64,000 nucleotides of DNA from Acinetobacter amyesii (GTDB lineage: Bacteria; Pseudomonadota; Gammaproteobacteria; Pseudomonadales; Moraxellaceae): assembly GCF_002018365.1 (NCBI RefSeq), contig NZ_MVKX01000002.1, forward strand, positions 186,001-250,000. Reading direction: 5' to 3'. The position numbers were made by a program, and so were the translations under genes. Below the pieces are notes generated by a model. That model saw nothing but the letters and a program-made list of their open reading frames with translations. It was not told the DNA's origin and ran no database searches. How positions within the stretch are numbered: position 1 is the first letter of the stretch; every line of letters begins with the position of its first letter. Shown here one piece after another: positions 8,998 to 17,991 of the stretch.

Positions 8998-10401
8998 ATG
9001 AAAATACAATCGATTCAACTCAAGCACACCCTTCATTTTACTGATATCACCCTCAATTTTAATTATCACGATCTGCCGATTACCTTGATTTTGGGTGATC
9101 AAAGCTCCGGAAAAACCTCCCTACTGCGCTTTAGTTACCAGGCCCTCACTTGGTTTGCTGCACGCTATAAAGATTTGCGTACCGCAGGCGTGGTAATGCT
9201 CGATCAAGACATCATGTTAAATCGCTTGCAATCGAAACTTGATATTCAGGTCAGTTTTCCCGAAGACATTGGGGCATTTCAGCTTTCAAGTGATCAGCAA
9301 GACCAAGACCCGCAATGTTGTTCATGGCAATTGTATAAAACTTTAAACAGTCAAGGTGTCGGCCTCAGTAAGGCCGAAACACGGCAATTAGAATCGATGG
9401 TTTCACTGTATCAAAAAGCCCTCAAAGCTGATCCGTTACAAGGGTTGCCACTCATTGCCTATTACCCTGCTGAACGCTTCGTCAACGATGTGAATATTCT
9501 TAATAAAAACAATCCTGCTATTTTTCAGCCTTCACATGCCTATGAAATCTCGGCCATTCCCTTTACCACGTTTATTCGTTTTTTTGAGTGGTTCCGAGAA
9601 ATATCCGACATTGAAAATGCACAAAGTGCCGAATTAATTCAAAATTTATTACATCCTAAAACCCAAGCCGATACATCCAACGCATCAGACACGCCAATTT
9701 TTGGGCAAAAACTAGCACAAGCTCAGGCCGATCTACACGCGCCGTCACTCAGATCATTAAAACAAGCTTTAGAGACCGTGTTGCCCGATGTGAGCAATAT
9801 TTATCTGCAATATCACCCCAAATTACAGTTAATGGTCTGCTATCAAGGCAAAGACATGTTATTTCAACAGCTGTCGAATAGTGTGCGCAACCTTGTGGCC
9901 TTAATTGGTGATATTGTGCGTCGCCTCTGTCTACTCAATCCTCATAGCTTATATCCGTGCCAAGAAGGTGACGGCATTTTATTGATCGACGCCATAGACC
10001 ACCAACTCGATCAAAACATGACTCAAGTGATTTTGACCCGTTTAAATCAAGCGTTTCCACGACTCCAAATCATTGCCAGCGGAAACCGTCCTGAACTGCT
10101 CGAACAAGCTTCTCGTTTTCAGTGCTTACAACTACAGAATAATAAGCTCAGTGAGATTCAGCCTGAAAAACTACAAGAAACCTATGATCAGATTTATCAG
10201 CAGTTGCAACTCGGATCAAAGCCATCGCTTCCAGCTAAAACTGAAGAGACGGAATTAAATGAGCCACTGAACAGCCCAGATACCATCCAGCACATGTTGC
10301 AGTTAATCCAGACGCAACTGACCGAGCAACAGCAACAAGAATTGGTTAGGGCTTTATCACAGCGGGGTGATCAGGACGTTACGATCCAACCGCTGAGTTA
10401 A
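8998..10401 (+). CDS. Degenerate SMC/RecF-type AAA ATPase of unknown function
   Basis: A protein of 467 residues with an ABC-type ATPase layout (AAA_21/AAA_23-like). Walker A GDQSSGKTS at residues 33-41 is intact, and YYPAERF near 155-162 resembles the family's YYP.nR strand. The signature region reads QLSNSVRNLVAL at about 291-302, with Ser295 where LSDG/LSGG has Gly. Walker B reads LLIDAID with Ala332 in place of the catalytic Glu, and the usual TTHSP switch reads ASGNRP at 360-365. The C-terminal 100 residues are Gln/Glu-rich and helical, with no Toprim, HNH or other nuclease motif. It likely binds ATP but hydrolyses it poorly (inference). SD AAAGGTG precedes ATG. Confidence 0.75.
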   Translation: MKIQSIQLKHTLHFTDITLNFNYHDLPITLILGDQSSGKTSLLRFSYQALTWFAARYKDLRTAGVVMLDQDIMLNRLQSKLDIQVSFPEDIGAFQLSSDQQDQDPQCCSWQLYKTLNSQGVGLSKAETRQLESMVSLYQKALKADPLQGLPLIAYYPAERFVNDVNILNKNNPAIFQPSHAYEISAIPFTTFIRFFEWFREISDIENAQSAELIQNLLHPKTQADTSNASDTPIFGQKLAQAQADLHAPSLRSLKQALETVLPDVSNIYLQYHPKLQLMVCYQGKDMLFQQLSNSVRNLVALIGDIVRRLCLLNPHSLYPCQEGDGILLIDAIDHQLDQNMTQVILTRLNQAFPRLQIIASGNRPELLEQASRFQCLQLQNNKLSEIQPEKLQETYDQIYQQLQLGSKPSLPAKTEETELNEPLNSPDTIQHMLQLIQTQLTEQQQQELVRALSQRGDQDVTIQPLS

Positions 10402-10737
10402 AAATGCTGAGGCTGATTGGCTGAGCGTAATCCATAGCCTCGATGTTTAAATATTCAGCAACAAGGCCGCGATAAATGTCGAGTCAGTTGCGTCAGGCGT
10501 ATAATGTGTAAGTGGTTCATAAAAAAGATTGATGTTGTTTTACGCATGTAATATGATCGGTTTTATTTGCAATTTTCATAGTAACATCGGAAATTGCTAT
10601 CGCTTCACGAGTTGCGCAACACAGCTTGTTTTTAATTTTTTTGACACACATGGCTTTCAAGATTGAATTTTTGGACTGCTCTTTGCTGTCCTGTAATCCT
10701 TGAAAGATGAAATACACCTAGGTTTCACCGCCTAATC
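10402..10737 (+). promoter_or_regulatory. Promoter and leader region of the mrp operon
   Basis: A 336-base gap without a gene. The best sigma70 candidate is TTGATG at 10529-10534, a 17-base spacer, then TATGAT at 10552-10557. A second perfect -35 (TTGACA, 10641-10646) lacks a good -10. CTTTCAAG at 10654-10661 and CTTGAAAG at 10699-10706 form an inverted repeat in the leader. MrpA has no clear Shine-Dalgarno. Confidence 0.5.
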
Positions 10738-13584
10738 ATGACAATGGATACGAGTGTGCTACCGATTATTATATTGTTACCGTTAATACTAGGCACAACA
10801 CTTGTCTCGTGGTTGAAGCAATTCTCTCGCGGGGTAACAGCTTTAGGGGCGATTGGCGTCAGCCTCAGCAGTTTAGTTTTATTATTGAGTCAGGCCCCAG
10901 ATGTCTTTAATGGCAAAACCATCATTCAAACTTGGCCGTGGCTCACTCAAGTTGGCATTGATTTCAGTTTCCGTCTCGATGCACTGGGCTTATTGTTTTC
11001 CTTGCTCATTACCGGGATCGGCACCTTAATTTATATCTATGCCTACTATTATTTAAGTCCAAAGAACTCGCTCAGTAAACTGTATGTTTTATTGATGCTG
11101 TTCATGGCTGCCATGCTCGGCATTTCATTGTCTAATAATTTAATTTTATTACTTATTTTCTGGGAACTCACCAGTATTTCATCTTTCCTTTTGGTCGGTT
11201 ATTGGAGCAATTACGACGCAGCTCAGCGTGGCTCTCGAATGGCTTTGACCATTACAGGCATGGGTGGTCTATGTATGTTGGGTGGTTTTGTCCTGTTGGC
11301 GCAAATCACGGGCACCTATCAGATTGACCAAATCCTGACGATGAGTAGCCAAATTCAGCAGCACCCGCTTTTTGTACCTACACTGCTATTAATTTTAATG
11401 GGGGCCTTTACCAAAAGTGCGCAGTTCCCTTTCCATTTTTGGTTGCCAAATGCCATGGCGGCACCGACCCCCGTCTCGGCTTATCTACACTCTGCTACGA
11501 TGGTGAAAGCCGGAATTTTCTTGCTTGCACGCTTATTGCCAATCTTTGCAGGCGCTGCGTTGTACCACAACTTGGTCACCTTTATTGGCTTATTTACCTT
11601 ATGTATGGCGGCTTTCTTTGCCATTTTCAAAGAAGATTTAAAAGGGCTGTTGGCCTATTCCACCATCAGTCATTTAGGTCTGATTGTTTGCTTACTCGGG
11701 ATCGGCTCTCCCCTCGCAGTTGCCGCTGCCATTTTCCATATCATTAACCATGCGACCTTCAAAGCAGCCTTGTTTATGATCGCAGGGATTATTGACCACG
11801 AATCAGGCACGCGTGATTTACGAAAACTCTCTGGTTTATGGCAGTTACTTCCGTTTACCGCAACGCTAACCATGATCACTGCAGCCTCTATGGCAGGTGT
11901 CCCATTAACCAATGGTTTCCTTTCTAAAGAGATGTTCTTTACTGAACTGTTAGCCAACCTGACTGGGCCAGTGATGATCGTGTCAGCCATCATTGCCACC
12001 TTTGCCGGTATCTTTGCTGTCGCGTATTCGGTACGTTTGGTTCACGGGGTGTTTTTTGATGGTCCATTAGGGAAAGATGTTCCGAATAAAGAAGCGCATG
12101 AACCACCGTTTGGCATGCGTGCACCGGCAACCTTACTAGCTGCTTTATGTATTTTAGTTGGATTATTCCCTGCCCTATTGGTTGAACATATAGTCAATAG
12201 CACAGCACGTGCGAGTATTCAAAACCCTGCGTTTGAAGGTACACATTTAGCAATTTGGCATGGTTTAAATGCCCCCCTTTTGATGAGCGTGATTGCACTC
12301 TTGGGTGGTTTAGTTTTCTATTTCGCATTGGCGAAGGGCGGCAAATTACGCCGGATCGACTTAGATCCACTTTTGGGTCGATTGCAAGGTAAAGTGCTGT
12401 TCGACTTATTTTTAAAACATCTTTTACTCAGCTCAAGAAAGTTCCGTCGCTTTACTGAAAATGGCAAATTACAAAGCTATTTATTGTGGATTTTGATCTT
12501 TAGTGTGGCCATCGTCATCGTTCCATTTTGGCTGCAAGGCATCGGCACAGGCAGCCGTGAACTAGTACATGCACCGGTCATCGCGATCGTTCTATGGCTG
12601 TTATTATTCTCTGCATGTTGGATGATGCTTTGGTTCCACCATGAGCGGATTAAGGCCGTCCTCATCAGTGGTGCAGTCGGTCTAGTTGTGACCATGGTGT
12701 TTATCTGTTTCTCCGCTCCCGATTTGGCGTTAACACAGATTACTGTTGACGTGGTGACCACCGTGCTCTTACTCATGAGCTTATCGTTATTACCACAGCT
12801 CACCCCTTATGAGTCGAGCGTGTCACGTCGTTGGCGAGATGCATTGATTGCGATTATTGCAGGTCTAGGGATTGCATGGATTTCATGGTTGATCATGACC
12901 CGTGATCACAACTCCATTTCATGGTTCTTCATGCAGCAGTCTATCCCACTTGGTGGTGGTACCAATGTGGTCAACGTGATCTTGGTGGACTTCCGTGGTT
13001 TCGATACCTTTGGTGAAATTACAGTTCTAGGAATTGCCGCGATTGGTACGCTGTGCATGATGGATGGTATGCGTGCTCATGGCACCACCATTACGCAAGG
13101 TCTGACCTATCGTTTTAATCCGTCGCCACTGATGTTCCGTATTACATCATCATGGATTCTGCCTTTGGCCTTGGTGGTCAGCCTGTATATTTTCCTACGG
13201 GGTCACAACTTACCAGGCGGTGGCTTTATTGCAGGTTTAATTACCTCTTTAGCCTTAGTGATTCAATATATTGCGCTCGGTCAAGACCGTGCTGAACAAT
13301 TGATTGGTGCAAAATCAGGTCGCTTATATGAAGTGTGGATTGGTATTGGCTTAACCATTGCAGGTCTGACAGGGATCGCTGCTTGGCTATGGGGCCGCCC
13401 ATTCCTGACCAGTGCCCATATCTATGTCTCACCTCCAATTTTAGGCGAAATGCACCTTGCCTCCGCTGCCCTCTTCGACACAGGTGTCTACATCACTGTT
13501 GTGGGCGCGACGATGTTAATGATTTCCGTCTTAGGCGACTCGCGTCACTCGAGTATGTCTGGTCCAGTTCCGAGAGGCGAATAA
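10738..13584 (+). CDS. mnhA: Mrp-type Na+/H+ antiporter subunit A (fused A/B)
   Basis: The largest subunit of the seven-component Mrp/Mnh cation-proton antiporter, 948 residues, an integral inner-membrane protein related to NuoL. Residues about 1-770 are the MrpA proton-translocating domain, including the quinone-antiporter-like core HFWLPNAMAAPTPVSAYLHSATMVKAG. Residues about 800-935 match MrpB (LRGHNLPGGGFIAG, repeated membrane segments), so A and B are one polypeptide and no separate mnhB follows. This fusion is common in proteobacterial mrp loci. One base separates its stop from mnhC. The complex supports Na+ tolerance and alkaline pH homeostasis. Confidence 0.93.
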   Translation: MTMDTSVLPIIILLPLILGTTLVSWLKQFSRGVTALGAIGVSLSSLVLLLSQAPDVFNGKTIIQTWPWLTQVGIDFSFRLDALGLLFSLLITGIGTLIYIYAYYYLSPKNSLSKLYVLLMLFMAAMLGISLSNNLILLLIFWELTSISSFLLVGYWSNYDAAQRGSRMALTITGMGGLCMLGGFVLLAQITGTYQIDQILTMSSQIQQHPLFVPTLLLILMGAFTKSAQFPFHFWLPNAMAAPTPVSAYLHSATMVKAGIFLLARLLPIFAGAALYHNLVTFIGLFTLCMAAFFAIFKEDLKGLLAYSTISHLGLIVCLLGIGSPLAVAAAIFHIINHATFKAALFMIAGIIDHESGTRDLRKLSGLWQLLPFTATLTMITAASMAGVPLTNGFLSKEMFFTELLANLTGPVMIVSAIIATFAGIFAVAYSVRLVHGVFFDGPLGKDVPNKEAHEPPFGMRAPATLLAALCILVGLFPALLVEHIVNSTARASIQNPAFEGTHLAIWHGLNAPLLMSVIALLGGLVFYFALAKGGKLRRIDLDPLLGRLQGKVLFDLFLKHLLLSSRKFRRFTENGKLQSYLLWILIFSVAIVIVPFWLQGIGTGSRELVHAPVIAIVLWLLLFSACWMMLWFHHERIKAVLISGAVGLVVTMVFICFSAPDLALTQITVDVVTTVLLLMSLSLLPQLTPYESSVSRRWRDALIAIIAGLGIAWISWLIMTRDHNSISWFFMQQSIPLGGGTNVVNVILVDFRGFDTFGEITVLGIAAIGTLCMMDGMRAHGTTITQGLTYRFNPSPLMFRITSSWILPLALVVSLYIFLRGHNLPGGGFIAGLITSLALVIQYIALGQDRAEQLIGAKSGRLYEVWIGIGLTIAGLTGIAAWLWGRPFLTSAHIYVSPPILGEMHLASAALFDTGVYITVVGATMLMISVLGDSRHSSMSGPVPRGE

Positions 13585-13585
13585 G

Positions 13586-13951
13586 ATGATTAGTTTAGAA
13601 TTTTTACTCGCTTCAGCCATTGGCTTACTGACCGCAACAGGGGTCTACCTGATTTTGCGAGCACGTACCTTTCCTGTCGTGCTAGGTTTAGCCATGATTG
13701 GCTATGCCGTGAACTTATTTTTATTTGTCATGGGGCGTATTCATGTCAACGCACCGGCTGTGTTAACGGAAACCACCAAAGCGACCGATCCCTTACCACA
13801 AGCCTTGGTCCTGACCGCCATTGTGATTGGCTTTGCGACCACTGCCTTTATCGTACAATTGGCTCTGCGTAGCCGCTATGAAACCGGAACAGATCATGTG
13901 GACTCCAAAGAAGAAATACCGCAAATTGACCCGCGGGAGGATGAGCCATAA
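13586..13951 (+). CDS. mnhC: Mrp-type Na+/H+ antiporter subunit C
   Basis: A NuoK-like membrane subunit of 121 residues with three predicted transmembrane helices (about 1-22, 27-48 and 70-95) and the typical DPLPQALVLTAIVIGFA motif carrying the conserved acidic region. The C-terminal tail is hydrophilic. It starts one base after mnhA and its TAA stop overlaps the mnhD ATG (TAATG), indicating translational coupling. Confidence 0.93.
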   Translation: MISLEFLLASAIGLLTATGVYLILRARTFPVVLGLAMIGYAVNLFLFVMGRIHVNAPAVLTETTKATDPLPQALVLTAIVIGFATTAFIVQLALRSRYETGTDHVDSKEEIPQIDPREDEP

Positions 13952-15759
13952 TGCATGACTTCATCCAATTTTGGACTACGCATAGCCCGATTTTCAGTAT
14001 TTTAATTCCTGCAATTACTGCATTTATTTTAGTCCTGCTGGGCAACCCCGGCTCTGGCTCGTTGGCGCATGACTGGCGACAACCTTGGCGTCGTGGAATC
14101 AGCTATGTTTCCGGCATTCTCGGGCTGATCACATCTATCAGTTATTTGATGATTGCCAGCTCTGGCCAAGTTTTGGTTTATAACCTGAGCGAATGGGCCG
14201 CACCGTTTGGTATCGTCTTAGTCCTAGATCGACTCTCAGCATTCATGTTGGTGCTGACCTATGGACTTGCTGTGCCAGTCATGTGGTTTGCCAGCAAAGA
14301 ATGGGACGAACGTGGTCGTTATTTCCATGCCATGTGCCATTTCTTACTGATGGGTTTATGTGGTGCGTTCCTGACAGGCGATTTATTTAACCTGTTTGTG
14401 TTCTTTGAAATCCTGTTGATGGCATCGTATGTTTTGCTCTTACATGGTCAAGGCAAAGCACGTTTTCAGCTTGGTATTCATTACGTCACCATTAACCTAT
14501 TTGCCTCTGCTCTCTTCCTGATTGGACTCGGGATGATTTACGGCAGTGTGGGTAGCTTAAATATGGCAGACGTTGCACGACTTATGCCTTTGCTTGAAGC
14601 GGATCAGCATCGTATTGCTGTGGCTGGTGCATTGTTGCTGTTCACTGTCTTTGGCATCAAGGCTGCAATGCTGCCTGTAGGGTTCTGGTTACCGAAGACC
14701 TATGCTGTGGCGACCACTCCTGTCGCAGCCTTATTCACCATCATGACCAAGGTCGGTATCTATGCCATTCTCCGTGTCAATGGTACTGTGTTTGACGATG
14801 GGATTAGCCGTGAAATCTTACAACAGTGGCTATTACCGATTGGCTTAGTAACATCGCTCTATGGTGCTTATGGTGCAATCGGAACAGATCGTTTACGTCG
14901 TTTTGTCGGTTTTATGATTTTGTCTTCTATCGGGACAATATTGGTTGCGATTTCACTCTTTAATACAGATGCATGGGCTGCGGGGCTTTATTACCTGATT
15001 CACAGTACCATCATTGGTGCAGCTTTTTATATTCTCTCGGGTTGGATTACCTCACAACGTGGCGAATTTAAAGATCATTTTAAAATTGCGCCCCGTATGA
15101 AACAGCATAATACAGTTGCTGTCTGCTATTTCATCATTGCGTTGATGATGGCTGGTCTACCACCATTTAGCGGCTTTTTGGGTAAAGTATTTCTCTTACA
15201 AGCAACGGCCAATTCACCTTACCAAATTATGATTATTTTGATCGTATTGTTGGTGAGTTTACTCAGTATTATCGCATTCACTCGAGTTGGTTTTGTGCTT
15301 TTCTGGCGTTCATCTCGCCCAGAAGATGATATTGATACTGAAGAATATCAGCGTTATCAGGCTTTGCCGAATAAGGCACCGCTTCGTAATGACAAAACCA
15401 TTTATCTGCTGTTAACAGCGCTTGTGGGATATATGGTTTTTGCTGCACCGATCTATGACTATACCTACAAAACTGCGCAGCAAATTCAAGACAATCCATT
15501 ATATGAATCATTGCTGCTGAAAAAGGATGAAGAAGGTCAAATCATCAGTGTTCAACCTTATGATCCTGAAAATTTACCTGAAACCAAATATGGTGGTGAA
15601 TCAGCCGATCCAAATGCACACCTCATTCCTGCATTGATCGCGCCTGAAACACTACATGGCGAGCATATTTCTGAGTATAAGCAACGCCAAATTCAGGGAC
15701 AGCAACAAGAAGAAAAACTGCCTGAAGAGACCCAACTGAAACCGATGGAGGCACCTTAA
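13951..15759 (+). CDS. mnhD: Mrp-type Na+/H+ antiporter subunit D
   Basis: A NuoN/NuoM-like proton-translocating subunit of 602 residues with about 14 membrane helices. Family landmarks are the DLFNLFVFFEILLMASYVLL segment, with a helix-5 Glu, and the Lys in GFWLPKTYAVATTPVAALF. The last roughly 110 residues (after 490) form an unusually long, charged cytoplasmic tail rich in Gln, Glu and Pro, ending in QLKPMEAP; MrpD proteins are often near 500 residues, so this tail is an extension. It overlaps mnhC by one base and is followed one base later by mnhE. Confidence 0.93.
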   Translation: MHDFIQFWTTHSPIFSILIPAITAFILVLLGNPGSGSLAHDWRQPWRRGISYVSGILGLITSISYLMIASSGQVLVYNLSEWAAPFGIVLVLDRLSAFMLVLTYGLAVPVMWFASKEWDERGRYFHAMCHFLLMGLCGAFLTGDLFNLFVFFEILLMASYVLLLHGQGKARFQLGIHYVTINLFASALFLIGLGMIYGSVGSLNMADVARLMPLLEADQHRIAVAGALLLFTVFGIKAAMLPVGFWLPKTYAVATTPVAALFTIMTKVGIYAILRVNGTVFDDGISREILQQWLLPIGLVTSLYGAYGAIGTDRLRRFVGFMILSSIGTILVAISLFNTDAWAAGLYYLIHSTIIGAAFYILSGWITSQRGEFKDHFKIAPRMKQHNTVAVCYFIIALMMAGLPPFSGFLGKVFLLQATANSPYQIMIILIVLLVSLLSIIAFTRVGFVLFWRSSRPEDDIDTEEYQRYQALPNKAPLRNDKTIYLLLTALVGYMVFAAPIYDYTYKTAQQIQDNPLYESLLLKKDEEGQIISVQPYDPENLPETKYGGESADPNAHLIPALIAPETLHGEHISEYKQRQIQGQQQEEKLPEETQLKPMEAP

Positions 15760-15760
15760 C

Positions 15761-16282
15761 ATGGCGAACATATCTATATTAAATCGCTGGTTTCCGCATC
15801 CATTGGTTTCAGTCATGGTTGGCCTGAGCTGGGTAATGTTAGCGCACAGTTTAGATGCAGCCACACTCTGTATGGCCTTGGTTTTAGCCATTGTTATTCC
15901 GCGATTGGTTCGCCCTTTTATTGACCGAACGCCGAATATCAACTGGCTGGCGGCATGTAAATTATTCTTTGTGGTGCTGTGGGATATTATTGTCAGTAAT
16001 ATCCATGTTGCAAAATTAGTCCTTGGACCAACACATAAACTGCACCCGAAATGGTTCCGTGTCCCTCTCGATACACAGCATGAGGAAGTCAATTCTTTGC
16101 TTGCGATGATCATCACCACCACGCCCGGTACGGTATCTGCTGGGATTGACCAAGACCGTGGTGATATTTTGGTCCATGCGCTGAGCACGGATGACCCTGA
16201 AGCGGAAATTCAAACCATTAAAGAGCGCTATGAACGCCCTCTCATCCTCATTTTTGGCGCTGATACAGGAGAATCCGCATGA
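15761..16282 (+). CDS. mnhE: Mrp-type Na+/H+ antiporter subunit E
   Basis: An MrpE-family subunit of 173 residues: N-terminal membrane helices (about 15-75), then a cytoplasmic domain with the conserved ITTTPGTVSAGID motif and the HALSTDDPE segment. It contributes to assembly of the antiporter complex. The reading frame overlaps mnhF by four bases (ATGA). Confidence 0.92.
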   Translation: MANISILNRWFPHPLVSVMVGLSWVMLAHSLDAATLCMALVLAIVIPRLVRPFIDRTPNINWLAACKLFFVVLWDIIVSNIHVAKLVLGPTHKLHPKWFRVPLDTQHEEVNSLLAMIITTTPGTVSAGIDQDRGDILVHALSTDDPEAEIQTIKERYERPLILIFGADTGESA

Positions 16283-16554
16283 CAATTTTACCGTATGCGC
16301 TTGGCATCTGTTTAGTTGCTGTGACGATCTCGATGTTACTGTGCCTTATCCGCTTGGTGATGGGACCCTCAATCGTAGACCGACTACTTGCTTTAGATAC
16401 CTTATTCTTAAATGCCACCTGTTTAATTGTCATTTTAGGTATTTATTGGGCAAGTACATCGATGTTTGAAGGGGCATTATTGGTTGCCATGCTTGGCTTT
16501 GTATCCACGGCCGCTTTAGCACGCTATTTCACCACTGGCCACGTCATCGACTAG
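16279..16554 (+). CDS. mnhF: Mrp-type Na+/H+ antiporter subunit F
   Basis: A membrane subunit of 91 residues with three helices and the family motif RLVMGPSIVDRLLALDTL, whose Asp residues are conserved in MrpF. It starts inside the mnhE stop (ATGA overlap) and lies 12 bases before mnhG, as expected in the order A/B-C-D-E-F-G. Confidence 0.92.
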   Translation: MTILPYALGICLVAVTISMLLCLIRLVMGPSIVDRLLALDTLFLNATCLIVILGIYWASTSMFEGALLVAMLGFVSTAALARYFTTGHVID

Positions 16555-16566
16555 GAGTCCATTAAT

Positions 16567-16968
16567 ATGCAATTAGTCATGGAAATTTTGGTCTCGATTT
16601 TTTTGGTTATTGGCGCTTTTTTCATGTTGGTCGGTGGTATTGGCATGGTTCGCCTACCAGACTTATTTATGCGACTGCATGCACCGACTAAATCAAGCAC
16701 CTTAGGCTTAGGAAGTTTTCTAATTGCTGCAATTATTTATGCAGCATTTCAAGGCCGTTTTGGTTTTGCAGAGATCTTGATCACGCTCTTTGCCTTTATC
16801 ACAGCACCCGTTTCTGCAAACCTCATGGCGCAAGCGGCATTACATTTACGACTGCGCTCGATGAGTGGTGATGCGCCAGAAGCGCTCAATCGCCCTCTTC
16901 CTTGGCAGCGAACTCGGCGCCGTGCCTTTCACTCTAAAGTCCATTCAAAACCGGATGATCTGGATTAA
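16567..16968 (+). CDS. mnhG: Mrp-type Na+/H+ antiporter subunit G
   Basis: The last subunit of the operon, 133 residues: three membrane helices and the MrpG motif GMVRLPDLFMRLHAPTKSSTLG near residues 27-48. The C-terminus after about 100 is basic and hydrophilic. A strong ribosome site (AGGAGT) precedes the ATG. A hairpin spanning the stop codon probably ends the transcript. Confidence 0.92.
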   Translation: MQLVMEILVSIFLVIGAFFMLVGGIGMVRLPDLFMRLHAPTKSSTLGLGSFLIAAIIYAAFQGRFGFAEILITLFAFITAPVSANLMAQAALHLRLRSMSGDAPEALNRPLPWQRTRRRAFHSKVHSKPDDLD

Positions 16969-16977
16969 TTCCAGATC
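16957..16977 (+). terminator. Probable terminator hairpin at the mrp operon end
   Basis: GATCTGGA pairs perfectly with TCCAGATC around TTAAT, overlapping the mnhG stop. Only a short T-run (TTTT) follows three bases later, so it is a weak intrinsic terminator or an mRNA-stabilising hairpin. Confidence 0.5.
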
Positions 16978-16986
16978 CAGTTTTGA

Positions 16987-17835
16987 TTATGTCTTCGAGC
17001 TAAAAAAATCTTTGATTCGCATCCATATTTTTTCAAATACGCTGCTTTGAGCCATATATTGCAAACGCTTTTGGTTATATGGCGTCGTTTTTAAACCATA
17101 TTTTTCAGCTAAATCAATCAGCATATTTGTTTCATAACTACTTTGAAAATGATCAGACCATTTAGGCTGATATTGACTCATCTCAAGATTCGCCAATTCA
17201 TAAAACAGCTGTGCCATCACGGCATCCTGTCTTGAAACAAAATTTTTCCGCTCATTAATCTGTAAACTGGCCTGCTCTCGTATAGCATCATATTCTGCTG
17301 TTGTGAGTTTCCGCTGATCCTTCCAGTGCGCATCAGGTACATAACCTGTTCCATAATGTACATTCAACAATGGATATTCATAAAAATATTTTGCTGTCGC
17401 ACGTTTTTCTTTGGCTGTTAAAATATTCAGATGAATCCATTCACTGCCAAGATGTATCGATGGATCACGCTTCATACCTTCAGCAATCCATTTTTTGGCC
17501 AGTGTAATATTGCCGATCAACTCATAAGCTGTGCCTAAATTCACTGCCGTCTTCGGTAAACCTGGATGCTCATTTTCAATTGCACGTAAAACCATAATGG
17601 CTAAATCGTAACGACCTGCGTAGATCTGGTGTACGGCATAATCATTTTCTGCCTGATAGTCTATTGGGCTAGGATGCCTTGATACAAAATTATTCAAATT
17701 CTCGTCATGATGTTCTTCGCGTTGATTTTCTTTTTCTGAATCAGTTGTATAAAAATCTTCTACATAGGTATTTAAACATGCCCAACTTGGCATAGTGATG
17801 AGTAATATGCTGCTCAATAGCATGATTTTTTTCAT
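16987..17835 (-). CDS. Secreted TPR-like protein of unknown function
   Basis: A 282-residue protein with an N-terminal signal peptide: MKKIMLLSSILLITMPSWA with cleavage predicted before Cys20. Since the residues before that Cys are SWA, it is not a clean lipobox. Residues about 75-145 look like TPR helices (YAGRYDLAIMVLRAIENEHP, then VNLGTAYELIGNITLAKKW). The rest has no recognisable domain. ATG at 17835 was chosen because the open frame extending to 17892 would place 19 extra residues before the signal peptide. It is convergent with the mrp operon and lies downstream of the rbfA terminator. It is probably periplasmic; its role is unknown. Confidence 0.65.
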   Translation of the reverse strand: MKKIMLLSSILLITMPSWACLNTYVEDFYTTDSEKENQREEHHDENLNNFVSRHPSPIDYQAENDYAVHQIYAGRYDLAIMVLRAIENEHPGLPKTAVNLGTAYELIGNITLAKKWIAEGMKRDPSIHLGSEWIHLNILTAKEKRATAKYFYEYPLLNVHYGTGYVPDAHWKDQRKLTTAEYDAIREQASLQINERKNFVSRQDAVMAQLFYELANLEMSQYQPKWSDHFQSSYETNMLIDLAEKYGLKTTPYNQKRLQYMAQSSVFEKIWMRIKDFFSSKT

Positions 17836-17947
17836 TATATTGTGTATATAGACTGGACTATCCAATGTCATTTTCAACCTGAGTTTTATCATCTAGTTAT
17901 AATTCTGTATGTTATTGGGGATTTTTAAATGATGACCATTCAAACAT

Positions 17948-17975
17948 AAAAAAGCCACCCGAAGGTGGCTTTTTT
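17948..17975 (-). terminator. Terminator of the rimP-nusA-infB-rbfA operon
   Basis: Six A's plus GCCACC pair with GGTGGC plus six T's around CGAA, 17 bases past the rbfA stop on the minus strand. Confidence 0.92.
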
Positions 17976-17991
17976 CATTCAGCGAACTGAA

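Noticed and set aside
8998..10401. PtuA-type Septu or retron ATPase
   Set aside because: The YYP motif is similar, but no HNH partner or reverse transcriptase is adjacent and the catalytic residues are missing.
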